Assembly: GCA_965243095.1 (NCBI GenBank) | Contig: OZ251530.1 | Span: 3,410,001-3,474,000 of the forward strand | Direction of reading: 5' to 3' | Length of the DNA: 64,000 nucleotides | Source of the DNA: VXYL01 sp965243095 | GTDB lineage: Bacteria; Pseudomonadota; Gammaproteobacteria; Pseudomonadales; Azotimanducaceae | Shown here: positions 8,881-17,701 of the stretch, one piece after another | How the letters are laid out: each line of letters starts with the position of its first letter | Numbering within the stretch: position 1 is the first letter of the stretch | Notes under the pieces: generated by a model | What the model saw: the letters and a program-made list of their open reading frames with translations, nothing else | Told to the model about the DNA's origin: nothing | The model's database searches: none | Position numbers and translations under genes: made by a program

Positions 8881-10866
8881 ATGAATTCGGATGCAGGTGA
8901 ACAGCGTGTGTTGATCGATCTGCATGGCGTCTCGCGCGCCTACGATGGCGATGGTGGCGAGCGGGTGTTGGCGCTCCGCGATGCGACGCTGCGCATCGGC
9001 CAAGGCGAGTTCGTTTGTCTCGCCGGGCCCTCCGGATCGGGCAAGTCCACGCTGCTGAATATCATCGGCTGTTTGGATCGCCCGAGCGCCGGCGCCTACC
9101 GCTTCGCGGGCGCCGACACCGCGGGCTTGGACGCCGACGGGCGGGCGGCGCTGCGCCGGGACTCCATCGGGTTCGTGTTCCAAGGCGCTCACCTGCTGGA
9201 CGCGGAGACGGCGCGCGCCAACGTGGCGCTGCCGGCCGCGTACCGGGGCCTTGGTCGCGACGCGGCCGACCAGCGCGCCGACGAGTTGCTGCGGGAACTC
9301 GACCTCGGCGACAAAGCCGACGCCCGCGCCGGCGACCTCTCCGGCGGCGAGCGCCAGCGGGTCGCCATCGCCCGGGCGTTGATGAACGGGCCTCGCGTCG
9401 TTCTCGCGGACGAGCCGACCAGCGCCTTGGACGCGGCCCACAGCGACGAGGTGCTCGACGCGCTCGCCGCCCTGCCGCAGCGCGGGCACACCGTGGTGGT
9501 CGCGTCGCACGACGCCGCCGTGCGCGCCCGGGCGGAAAGGACTGTGGAGTTGCAGGACGGCCGGGTGGTGACGGATTCCGGCCCAGTTGACCGTAGCGAA
9601 CAAGCACCGCCGTCCGCGCCGCCAGCGGCCGGCGTCTCCTCGCTGCGGCGCGTGGCGCAAGCGGCGCACGAAGGCGCACGGGCGCTGTTGCGGCGGCCGC
9701 TTCCCAGCGGCCTGGCGACCTTGAGCGTGGCGCTGGGCGCGGCGTGTGTCATCGCCACGCTCGGCATGGCCATCGGCGCCTACGACGGCAGCACCGCCGT
9801 GATGGGGCGGATGGGCGTGGACGAGATCTTTGCCGGTGGGAGCTGGCCATCGCCGAGCATCCGCGTGACGCCGGAGGACGCCCAAGCGATTGCGGCGCTT
9901 CCCACCGTCCGCCGCGCCGAGATGCAGTCATACCGGACTGTCACGCTGCGCCGGGGCGACAAGCAGCTAGAGACCCCGTTGTGGGGCGTTGGCGGCGTGT
10001 TCCCGCCGCAGTTCATGTGGATGGACTACACCATAGCGAACGGTGCCCCGCTGCGCCCGGAAGACGATGCCCTCCGCTCCCGCGTCGTCGTGATCAGCGC
10101 GCCGGTGCGCGACGCGTTGTTCGGCGAGGACGCATCGGCGGTGGGAGAGACCCTGTGGATAAACGATCACGCCTTCACGGTGAAGGGCGTGTACGCGCCA
10201 CACCCCATCTACAGTCAGGCCATGTATCGCGAGCGGGGACAGATCGACTACAACGCCCGGGCACCGTTCAGCGCCCTGCGGGATCTGTTCGGCGGCCGCG
10301 ACATCGAGGACCACGCATTGGACGTCAAAGCGCAAGCCGCGGATCCATCCCAGGCCCAAGCGGCCGCGGCCGCGATCCGCGACTTGCTGATTCGGCGCCA
10401 CGGGTTGAGCGACCCGGAGAAAGTGCGGGTGGAAGTGCAGGATCACATCACCGGCCCGTATTGGGCGACCGTACACAACCGCCTCGCGCTGGTCGGCACG
10501 CTGGCCGCGGTGGCCTTCCTAACCGGCGGCTGCGTCACCACGGGGGTGATGCTGGCGGCGGCGCGCGGCCGCAGCGCGGAGATCGCCCTGCGCATGGCGC
10601 TCGGCGCCCAACGCCGCGACGTGGGGTGGCAGTTTCTCGCGGAGTCCTCCCTGATGGCCGCGGTCGGCGGCTTGGCCGGCGCGGCCCTCGGCCTCGCCAC
10701 GGTGTGGGTGGTGGGGACATGGTTCGATTTTCGCCAAATCACCTACGAGGCGTGGTTCGTGCCGGCGGCGATCGGCTGCGCGGTGGCCGCGGGGCTGGCG
10801 GCCGGCATCGTTCCCGCCCGCCGGGCTTCGGGTTTGGATCCGGCGGCCGTGCTGGCGGAGGAGTAA
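8881..10866 (+). CDS. MacB-like ABC exporter without an adjacent peptide gene
   Basis: 661 residues with the same subfamily marks as the exporters at 4062 and 17702 (DAETARANVALPA, YRERGQ, WMDYTIANGA). Walker A GPSGSGKST, LSGGERQRVAIARA, VLADEPTSALD and ASHD are all present, followed by a four-helix permease ending GLAAGIVPARRASGLDP. The ATG at 8881 has TAGGAG upstream. Unlike the other two it has no small peptide gene before it: a fragment of an ATPase gene occupies that place. It may be an orphan exporter, or may serve peptides made elsewhere. Confidence 0.87.
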   Translation: MNSDAGEQRVLIDLHGVSRAYDGDGGERVLALRDATLRIGQGEFVCLAGPSGSGKSTLLNIIGCLDRPSAGAYRFAGADTAGLDADGRAALRRDSIGFVFQGAHLLDAETARANVALPAAYRGLGRDAADQRADELLRELDLGDKADARAGDLSGGERQRVAIARALMNGPRVVLADEPTSALDAAHSDEVLDALAALPQRGHTVVVASHDAAVRARAERTVELQDGRVVTDSGPVDRSEQAPPSAPPAAGVSSLRRVAQAAHEGARALLRRPLPSGLATLSVALGAACVIATLGMAIGAYDGSTAVMGRMGVDEIFAGGSWPSPSIRVTPEDAQAIAALPTVRRAEMQSYRTVTLRRGDKQLETPLWGVGGVFPPQFMWMDYTIANGAPLRPEDDALRSRVVVISAPVRDALFGEDASAVGETLWINDHAFTVKGVYAPHPIYSQAMYRERGQIDYNARAPFSALRDLFGGRDIEDHALDVKAQAADPSQAQAAAAAIRDLLIRRHGLSDPEKVRVEVQDHITGPYWATVHNRLALVGTLAAVAFLTGGCVTTGVMLAAARGRSAEIALRMALGAQRRDVGWQFLAESSLMAAVGGLAGAALGLATVWVVGTWFDFRQITYEAWFVPAAIGCAVAAGLAAGIVPARRASGLDPAAVLAEE

Positions 10867-11014
10867 GCGAGGGAGCGGGCACTCGTCCGGCCGCTGTCGG
10901 CGGTGGCAAGGGCGTCGTGTGGCGGAGCGCCGCAAGCGCCGGACGGACAGTTCGAGCAATGTTCAATCGTCGGCGAACGACGCTTGGCAAAACTGGCCGC
11001 CATAGGCAACCGAT

Positions 11015-12214
11015 GTGACGCCGCTCCGCTCCGAACGCAACGCACCGCGCTACTTCGCCGGCCGGCGGAAGGAGTTGGATGCGCTGCGGCGGCGGGTGGA
11101 GTATCTGCTGCGCCATCCCGACGACACCGTGGGCGGAATGGCGCTCGTCGACGGTGTGCAGGGCATCGGCAAGACGCAACTGGCGTTGGAGTTCGCGCGT
11201 CAAGCGTGCAAGGCGCCCGGCGTGTCCCACTTGGCCATCACCACTCGGGATCTGCTGGTGGGCGCCGATCAACTCGTGGCCGATCTCACCGGCCAGCTGC
11301 CGGCGCGCAAAGGCAGCGCGGCGCACTGGTTCGACGAAGCCAGACGGCGCTGCAAGCAGTTGCCACTGCGCGTTCAGCCGCGAGACAGCGCCGCCAGCGT
11401 GCGCTCCATGCTGGCCAGAACGCAAACGCGCGGGTGGTGGCGGGATCAGGTTCTGATCCTCACCATCGACGAAATCCAATCCGTCACGGCGGAAGCCCGA
11501 TCGGTGCTCAACGTGCTGCACGAGAGTTCCCACGGCTGCCCGATTCTGGTGGTTGGCATGGGCCTGCAACATGCTTCGAGCGTATTGGCGTCGGCCATGG
11601 TCAACGCCGACGGAACCGCCAACGCGGACGCGATCTCGAGGTTCGGCACGCGGCTTTCGTTGCCGATGCTGAGCGCGGACGAATCCATAGAAGCCATCCA
11701 GCTAGGCGTTGCGGCGACGGGTTTAGGGGAGGTGCCCGTTGACTTCGCGCAGCGGATCGCCGCGGAATCAAGCGGTTTTCCGCAGCACATTCACGGCTAT
11801 GTGGAGGGCTGTGTTCTTGCCTTGGAGAAGCACGGAACATTGGCAACGGAACAAGCGCAATCCGGTGCGCTGGCGGAGGGGCGCGAGAGCAAGACGCGGT
11901 ACTACGAGTCTCGGCTGGCTTCCATGCGGCGTGAATACCGACCTGCGGTTCTTGCCCTCGCGGTACACGCCGATGCCGAAGCGCCCGTGGCGGACGCTGT
12001 CGCGGAGCGAATCATGGGCGATGCGGTCGCCGGCAACGGCGCGCAAGCGTTGCAGGAGGCCATCGAGAAAGGCGTGCTCTCCGCGCTGCTCGATGGCCAG
12101 GTCGTCGCTTCGACGGCACCGATGTGGGCGCGTTGGACGCGGATGGACGCGCCCGGCTGCGTCGGGATGCGTTCGGCTTCGTCTTCCAAGACTACAGCCT
12201 GCTGGACGCGCTGA
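11015..12214 (+). CDS. AAA-type ATPase, C-terminus replaced by out-of-frame ABC sequence
   Basis: Starts at a GTG. It has an Orc1/Cdc6-like or STAND-like ATP-binding fold: Walker A GVQGIGKTQ at about residue 50, Walker B VLILTIDEIQSV at about 150, and later a helical region (HIHGYVEGCVLALEKHG). Genuine sequence runs to about 12105 (EKGVLSALLDGQVV). Beyond that the DNA is the inside of an ABC transporter gene read in the wrong frame, giving about 35 junk residues. The natural tail is probably what survives at 8773-8871. The role is unknown. A partnership with the neighbouring ABC genes is suggested because an ATPase end adjoins an ABC start at 8871/8881. No clear ribosome-binding site was seen. 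Confidence 0.6.
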   Translation: MTPLRSERNAPRYFAGRRKELDALRRRVEYLLRHPDDTVGGMALVDGVQGIGKTQLALEFARQACKAPGVSHLAITTRDLLVGADQLVADLTGQLPARKGSAAHWFDEARRRCKQLPLRVQPRDSAASVRSMLARTQTRGWWRDQVLILTIDEIQSVTAEARSVLNVLHESSHGCPILVVGMGLQHASSVLASAMVNADGTANADAISRFGTRLSLPMLSADESIEAIQLGVAATGLGEVPVDFAQRIAAESSGFPQHIHGYVEGCVLALEKHGTLATEQAQSGALAEGRESKTRYYESRLASMRREYRPAVLALAVHADAEAPVADAVAERIMGDAVAGNGAQALQEAIEKGVLSALLDGQVVASTAPMWARWTRMDAPGCVGMRSASSSKTTACWTR

Positions 12215-13872
12215 CGGCGCAGGAGAATGTCGAATTGCCGGCCATGTACGCCGGCGTTGGTCGCGCGCCCCGCGGCGAACGAGCGATGGCGCTGCTCACG
12301 TCCCTTGGCTTGGCCGCGCGCACTCGGCACCGGCCGCCGGAATTGTCCGGCGGCGAGCAGCAACGGGTCGCGGTGGCCCGGGCGCTGATGAACGGCGGGC
12401 GAGTGATCCTGGCCGACGAGCCGACCGGGGCGCTGGACGTGGCGGCCGGCGAGGACTTGGTGGAACGCCTTGCCGCCTTGGCGCGGGATGGCCACACCGT
12501 CGTGGTGGCGACGCACGACGCCAACGTGGCGGCGAAGGCCGCGCGCCGAATCGCGCTGCGCGACGGCCGGGTTGTGGAGGACGCCGCGCCTGCCGCCTCG
12601 GCCTCGGCCCCTCCCGCCACGCCGGCGCTGCCCGCCCGGAGCGGCTGGGAACGGACTTTGGACGCGGCGCGGGACGCCGTCGGCGCGTTGGCCTCGGCGT
12701 GGCGCCATCGGCGTCTCGGCACGACCCTCAGCGCCACCAGCGTGGCGGTGGGCGTTTGGTGCCTTTTGGTCCTCGCTGGCGTGCTCGGCGGCGCGGCGCG
12801 GGAGGGGTTGCAAGCGTCCATCCTGCACATGGGCGCGGACACCATTCATGTGATGCGCGGCGGGTTGGCGGGCGTCGACTTTGAACCCGCGCGATTCGAT
12901 ATGGCGGACGCCACGGCTATCGCCAGCGCCGAGAACGTCGCGGCGGTGGAGCTTTCCACCGGCGGGCGCGTGTCCGTGCAGGCCGTGGGCGGCGCGTCGA
13001 CGGAGACATTGGAGACCTATGTGAACGCGGAGGATGCCGACTTCGCTGCCAGAGCCGAACGGCCGCTGGCGGCCGGCGTCTTCTTCACCGCCAAGGACAG
13101 CGCGGACCGCGCGCCGGTCGCCCTGCTTGGCAGCGGCATGGCCAATACGCTGTTCGGGGCAGGCAACAGCGCCGTCGGTCGGCAAGTTCTGCTCGCTGGG
13201 CACCCTTTCGTGGTCAAAGGCGTGTTCGTGCCGTACGAGGCGGGGTTCCTGGACCCGGGCGTATCGGCCCCGCTTTACAACGACGACATTCTTATACCGC
13301 TCGAGACCGGGATCGCCCTGTTGTTCGGCGACCGCAACATCAGTATCACCGTCCGCGTGGCGGCACCAGCGCGTTTGGAGGACACGGCGCGGCGACTGCG
13401 CGACATGCTGGCGGCCCGGCACGACGTGGACGGTTTCTACCTGCACACCAGTTCCGGCAGCATGCACGAGTGGGAACGCGTGCAGCGCACGATGGAGGCG
13501 GTATGGGCGACCGTCGGGGCGATCGCCCTGCTGCTCGGCGGCTTCGGGATGTTCGCCGTGACCACCATGTCCGCGCGTTCGCGGCGCCGCGAGATCGGCA
13601 TTCGCTTGGCCGCCGGCGCCGGGCCCAGGAACATCCTGCGGCAGTTCCTCCGCGAAACCGCGGCCACCAGCCTGGCCGGCGCCGTTGTCGGCGCGGTGGC
13701 GAGCGCGGCCACGCTGCTCGCGCTCGCACGCGCTTCCGTGGTGGTCGAGATCTCCGCCCTGCACATGCTGTTGGCCATCGCCGGAGCGATCGCCGTCGGG
13801 ATGCTGTTCGGCTTGCTGCCGGCCCGCCGCGCCGCCAAGCTGGATCCGGCGACGCTAGCCGACGCGCCCTAA
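12106..13872 (+). pseudogene. MacB-type ABC exporter lacking its N-terminus (no Walker A)
   Basis: Homology begins at RFDGTDVGALDADGRARL, about 60-65 residues into a MacB protein, directly after the truncated ATPase gene. The Q-loop (FGFVFQ), LSGGEQQRVAVARA, Walker B VILADEPTGALD and the full four-helix permease to KLDPATLADAP are intact, but the P-loop that binds ATP is gone. A GTG at 12124 could start translation (582 residues), but the product should not hydrolyse ATP. It belongs to the classical MacB group of this window (FQDYSLLDALTAQENVELPA) and not to the peptide-linked subfamily. Confidence 0.8.
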
Positions 13873-13943
13873 ACACGCGCCGCGGCGGAATGCCCGGCGC
13901 TGTTTGGCCGTCCGTGGCGCAAAAAAGTTGCGAATAGCCGGTG

Positions 13944-13971
13944 TTGACTCGCGCAGACAGGCGGGTAGCAT
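13944..13971 (+). promoter_or_regulatory. Predicted sigma70-type promoter for the TonB-dependent receptor gene
   Basis: TTGACT at 13944-13949 and TAGCAT at 13966-13971 with a 16-base spacer, about 90 bases before the ATG at 14063. Five of six and four of six bases match the consensus hexamers. Nothing in the leader points to a riboswitch. Confidence 0.5.
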
Positions 13972-14062
13972 TGGCCGTCGACAGTGCTCCCCCGTCCTTC
14001 CTCATATTTGCGGGATGGGGGTGCCTTGCTTTTGCCTGTTGAAGAACTTGGGGGGATTCACA

Positions 14063-16837
14063 ATGGCACAGCACATTCGGGCTCCGCGCATGCGCCAAGC
14101 GTTCCACGTCGCCTTGGCGGTGAGCTTGCTGGCACCGGCCAGCGCGCTCGGGGAAGAAGACGCCGAGGCGGACGCCGTCGACGACGCCGAGAGGAACGTC
14201 GAGGAGCTGATCGTCACCGGCAGCCGGCTGGTGACGGACCCGACCAGCCGCGTGCTGGTGATCACGGCGGAAGACATCGCAAGCAGGGGCCTCTCCTCCG
14301 CCGAGGAGGTGATTCGCGCTTTGCCGCACAACTTCTCCACCATCAACAGCTTCACCAACCTCAACTTCGGCAGCGAGGTGCTCGACACGAACCTCGGCGC
14401 CTTGGGGCTTGGCACCTCCACGGCGAATCTGCGCGGCCTCGGCTCGCGCAACACGCTCGTGCTGGTGAACGGGCGCCGCATCGCCGGCGCCGCCGGCAAC
14501 CAAGATTTCTTCGCCAACGTCCGCCACATTCCCGCGGCCGCCATCGACCGCGTGGAGGTGCTCTTGGACGGGGGGGGGTCCATCTACGGCTCGGATGCCA
14601 TTGGCGGCGTCATCAACATCGTGTTGAAGCAGGACTTCACCGGCGGGAACGTGACCGCGCGCAACGAGAACAGCTCCACCGAAGGCGATCGCAACCGCTA
14701 TTCGGCGTCATTCGGTTTTTCGTGGGACAAGGGAAACATAACCACGACGCTCTCCCGCACCGAAAGCGATTCCGTGGACACGAACGCCACCGGCTACACC
14801 ACGCGTGATCACTCGCCGCGCTTCGGCGGCGACGAGCGCTACAACTTCATCGGCACCAGGCAGCCACGTTCCGCGGTCGTCGGGTTGTCGCGCTGGGGGC
14901 CTTTCAACATGATTCTACCGCCCGGCAACGACGGGCGCAACGCGCAACCCGCGGACTTCGTCGCGGTTACTCCGGCCGACTATCTCGACTGGGTGCCGGA
15001 CGAGGCCGGCGGCGGCAACGAGGACACGTCCATCCACCTGAGCATCCGCCACGAGTTCTTTGACAGCGTGACGTTGCAAGCGGAGATGCTGCGCACCCGC
15101 GCAGAGTCCTTCCGCGGCATCAGCACCTTCGGCTTCAGCTCCCTGCTCGTACCGGCGAGTAACGCTTTCAACAACTTCGGCCGAGACGTCTATGTTCAGT
15201 ACGATGCCTCCACCGAGATCGAACTAGGCTTGCTTCCGCCTTCCGAGCAAACGGACGTCAGCGAACAGGAGCGGTTGGTGCTGGGCGTGGAACACGTCAT
15301 CAGCCCGCGGCTGGGGTGGCATGTGGACTATGTGCAATCCACCAGCGAGGGCGCCGGCGTGCAGTACATGTTCGGGCCGGATTCCGGCACGCTGGACGAC
15401 CCCGCGATAGATGCCCGCCTTGCGGAACTGCTTGCCAGCGCCGACCCATCCATGGCGGTGAATTTCTTTGGCGACGGCACCGGGCAGAATCCCACCATCG
15501 CGGAGTTCCACGTCGGCTTCGCCGCGGATCGCGATCGGTCTTCCACCACTTCCCTCGAGTTCCAATCCCGCGCCAAGCTGTACGAGTTGCCCGGCGGTTG
15601 GATCAACATGGTCGCCGGCGGCGAGATGCGCGAGGAAGCCGTTGAGGATTTGGCCGACGACTTTCAAGAGGAGCGGGGCGTTGGCGTGAAGCGACCAACG
15701 CGAGACCTGACCGCGTTTTTCGTCGAGACGCTGGTGCCGATCTTCGGCAAAGACAACGGGCGGGCGGGCATGCGCGAGCTGAACGTGAAAATCGCCGCGC
15801 GCCGTGACAGCTACGAGACCGAAGGAGCGGTTGGCGACTTGCCAGTAACGGAACCGGGCGCGACAGCCTTGCCGAACCTCATGAAAGCGGAGTTCAGCAG
15901 CACCACGATGGAATATGGCGTGAACTGGCGCCCGATCAGCGAACTCGAGTTGACCCTCAAGCACTCCGAAGGCTTCCGCGCGCCGAGGTTTTCGCAGCTA
16001 TTCAGTCGCTTCAGGTTGGATCGGCAGGGCCCCACGTGGGACCCGCTAACCCGTACTTTCCCTTTCGCGCGGCAACAGTTCGGCTCCAACCCGGACTTGA
16101 AGCCGGAAGTTTCGGACACGCTCAACGCCGGCATTAGTTGGACGCCTGGTTGGGGCCGCGGCTTGTTGATGACCGTGGACTACTCGGACGTGGACATCCG
16201 CGATCGATTGGCCTCAAGCGGCGAGCTAAGCCAATTGCTGCCGGTGGAGGAGTACGCCTGGCTGCCGCAGTTCTTCGAACGCGCCGAAGACGGCACGCTG
16301 ATCTCGTCCACCAGCACGACGATCAACATCGCGCGCCGCGTCAGCCGGAGCGTGGACCTCCACATTTCCAAGCCGTTCGACACCGACATCGGCCGTTTCG
16401 CAACCGAATTGGAGTACTCGCGCGTTCTCGAGCAATACGACCAAGCGATTCCCGGCAGCACCAAAGCCGGCTTCGTGGGCGAGTCCGTTGGCGTGGATCG
16501 GTACAAACTGAAAGGCGCTGTCACTTGGTACGCCGACCCCACCAGCGTGACGGTGACCATCAATCACCGGCCCGGGTACTTGAACAACGACTTCGAGAAC
16601 TCGTTTTTCCGCAACCTCCCCAACATGCCGGTGGCGTCCTACACGACGGTGGACATCACGGCGAAGCACCGCTTCGAGATGGGGCTGACCATCCGTGCCG
16701 GTGGACGCAACGTGTTCGACAAAAAGCCGCCCTTCATGCTCTCGTCGACTGGCTCGCCTTATGACGCGAGACGAGTGGACTTGAGACGCCGAGTGCTCTT
16801 TTTCGAACTCGCATACGATTTCGACTTCGAAAAGTAG
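14063..16837 (+). CDS. TonB-dependent outer-membrane receptor
   Basis: 924 residues. A signal peptide (MAQHIRAPRMRQ, then a hydrophobic stretch to about residue 28) precedes a plug domain starting near ELIVTGSRL, with the typical NLRGLGSRNTLVLVNGRR and YGSDAIGGVINIVLK segments, and a long 22-stranded barrel ending ELAYDFDFEK. Such receptors import siderophores, cobalamin, glycans or peptides with energy from TonB-ExbBD. The alanine-rich plug with IDRVEVL and many SRT/NGT loops resembles oligopeptide or plant-polymer receptors, but the ligand is unknown. The ATG at 14063 is preferred over earlier in-frame codons because it begins a proper signal peptide. A fragment of a close relative is found at 19671-19808. 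Confidence 0.9.
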   Translation: MAQHIRAPRMRQAFHVALAVSLLAPASALGEEDAEADAVDDAERNVEELIVTGSRLVTDPTSRVLVITAEDIASRGLSSAEEVIRALPHNFSTINSFTNLNFGSEVLDTNLGALGLGTSTANLRGLGSRNTLVLVNGRRIAGAAGNQDFFANVRHIPAAAIDRVEVLLDGGGSIYGSDAIGGVINIVLKQDFTGGNVTARNENSSTEGDRNRYSASFGFSWDKGNITTTLSRTESDSVDTNATGYTTRDHSPRFGGDERYNFIGTRQPRSAVVGLSRWGPFNMILPPGNDGRNAQPADFVAVTPADYLDWVPDEAGGGNEDTSIHLSIRHEFFDSVTLQAEMLRTRAESFRGISTFGFSSLLVPASNAFNNFGRDVYVQYDASTEIELGLLPPSEQTDVSEQERLVLGVEHVISPRLGWHVDYVQSTSEGAGVQYMFGPDSGTLDDPAIDARLAELLASADPSMAVNFFGDGTGQNPTIAEFHVGFAADRDRSSTTSLEFQSRAKLYELPGGWINMVAGGEMREEAVEDLADDFQEERGVGVKRPTRDLTAFFVETLVPIFGKDNGRAGMRELNVKIAARRDSYETEGAVGDLPVTEPGATALPNLMKAEFSSTTMEYGVNWRPISELELTLKHSEGFRAPRFSQLFSRFRLDRQGPTWDPLTRTFPFARQQFGSNPDLKPEVSDTLNAGISWTPGWGRGLLMTVDYSDVDIRDRLASSGELSQLLPVEEYAWLPQFFERAEDGTLISSTSTTINIARRVSRSVDLHISKPFDTDIGRFATELEYSRVLEQYDQAIPGSTKAGFVGESVGVDRYKLKGAVTWYADPTSVTVTINHRPGYLNNDFENSFFRNLPNMPVASYTTVDITAKHRFEMGLTIRAGGRNVFDKKPPFMLSSTGSPYDARRVDLRRRVLFFELAYDFDFEK

Positions 16838-16854
16838 CGCCCGCGAACGCCTAT

Positions 16855-17236
16855 CCGTGACGCGGTGCGTCGGCGACCGCTCCGAGGCCGTCTCGAACGA
16901 CCGCCGCAGCGCCTTGCCGTCCACCGCCACCACGTCGCCGAGCTCGTCCGCCCAGTCCTGCGCCAGGCGCAGCAGCGCCTTCTGCAGACCCGCCGGATCC
17001 AGATTCCGGAACAGCCGCGAGAAGGTGTCGTGGCTCGGAACGCCGTGCGCGAGCGTCAGGAACCGCCGCAGCCACTCCTCCCGCTCGCGCCCGAAGTCCT
17101 CCATGTCGACGCAGGCGCGTCCGCCGACGAGCATCGCCAGCAGGGCGAGCGCCAGCGTCTCGTGCAGGTCGTGGCGCTTGGCGTTGCCCCTCCTCGGGTC
17201 CTCAACGTCTTGAAAAACAACGAGAAGTTCCCGCAT
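16855..17236 (-). pseudogene. N-terminal fragment of an ISAs1-family (H-repeat type) transposase
   Basis: From the ATG at 17236 the minus strand encodes MRELLVVFQDVEDPRRGN, then GVPSHDTFSRLFRNLDP and VVAVDGKALRRSF. These are the conserved N-terminal DDE_Tnp_1-associated domain and the first catalytic aspartate (VDGK) of ISAs1-like transposases. After about 125 residues (ERSPTH) homology stops at the end of the receptor gene, and the frame continues as antisense of that gene. Two thirds of the transposase and any recognisable inverted repeats are missing. It is a relic of the transposition that helped assemble this region. Confidence 0.8.
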
Positions 17237-17326
17237 GCCGTCTCTCCTTCCTTGGATCGAGACGTCAATTCTGCACCATCCCCCCGTCGTCGCGCCACGC
17301 CGCAATCCATATGCGATTGCCCTGGC

Positions 17327-17355
17327 TTGCACCCAAGATTCTCTCGACAGATAAT
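17327..17355 (+). promoter_or_regulatory. Predicted promoter for peptide gene 2 and its exporter
   Basis: TTGCAC at 17327-17332 and GATAAT at 17350-17355, separated by 17 bases, 35 bases before the ATG at 17390. The -10 is five of six. An AGGAG ribosome-binding site lies between. The promoter lies just beyond the IS fragment, so the peptide gene is not dependent on it. Confidence 0.55.
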
Positions 17356-17389
17356 GGATGCACAACTTAAGCTCCCAAGGAGACTGGCG

Positions 17390-17644
17390 ATGAGGTTTCT
17401 CAAAAGGCGAATTGCCACCCTCACGGCGATTTTCGTAATCCTGTTGGGCGTCAACATGGCGACCGGGCACGAAAGGTTCCATTACTCTGGGTACTCGGGC
17501 ACGCAATGCGCCCACTCCCCCTTCGTTGCCGCGGACAGCTTGGTAGTACTGTGGTTCGCCGGCGCGGTCGCGTACATCGACAACCTAGACCCTAGTGGGA
17601 CGTGCCTTCAGGTCCCTCCTCCGCCATCGCCATCGCCACCTTGA
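17390..17644 (+). CDS. Small secreted two-cysteine peptide 2 (unrecognised family, proline-rich tail)
   Basis: 84-residue homologue of the peptide at 3780-4010. The signal peptide is MRFLKRRI plus a hydrophobic run to about residue 25 (VNMATGH). The mature part carries FHYSGYSG, Cys (TQCAH), AGAVAYIDN and a second Cys (SGTCLQV), then a tail PPPPSPSPP absent from peptide 1. Conservation between the two is highest in the mature part near the YSG and YIDN motifs, as expected if the exported peptide is what matters. The gene starts with AGGAG, follows a good promoter and is followed 57 bases later by an exporter of the same subfamily. It cannot be assigned to a known family by reading alone. Two fixed cysteines suggest a single disulfide in the periplasm or outside the cell. 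Confidence 0.7.
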   Translation: MRFLKRRIATLTAIFVILLGVNMATGHERFHYSGYSGTQCAHSPFVAADSLVVLWFAGAVAYIDNLDPSGTCLQVPPPPSPSPP

Positions 17645-17701
17645 TGTGGTTGCTGCGGAAGATGCGACGGTGGCGGTGAGTCTCGGATAGGCTTCGCTTC
17701 T

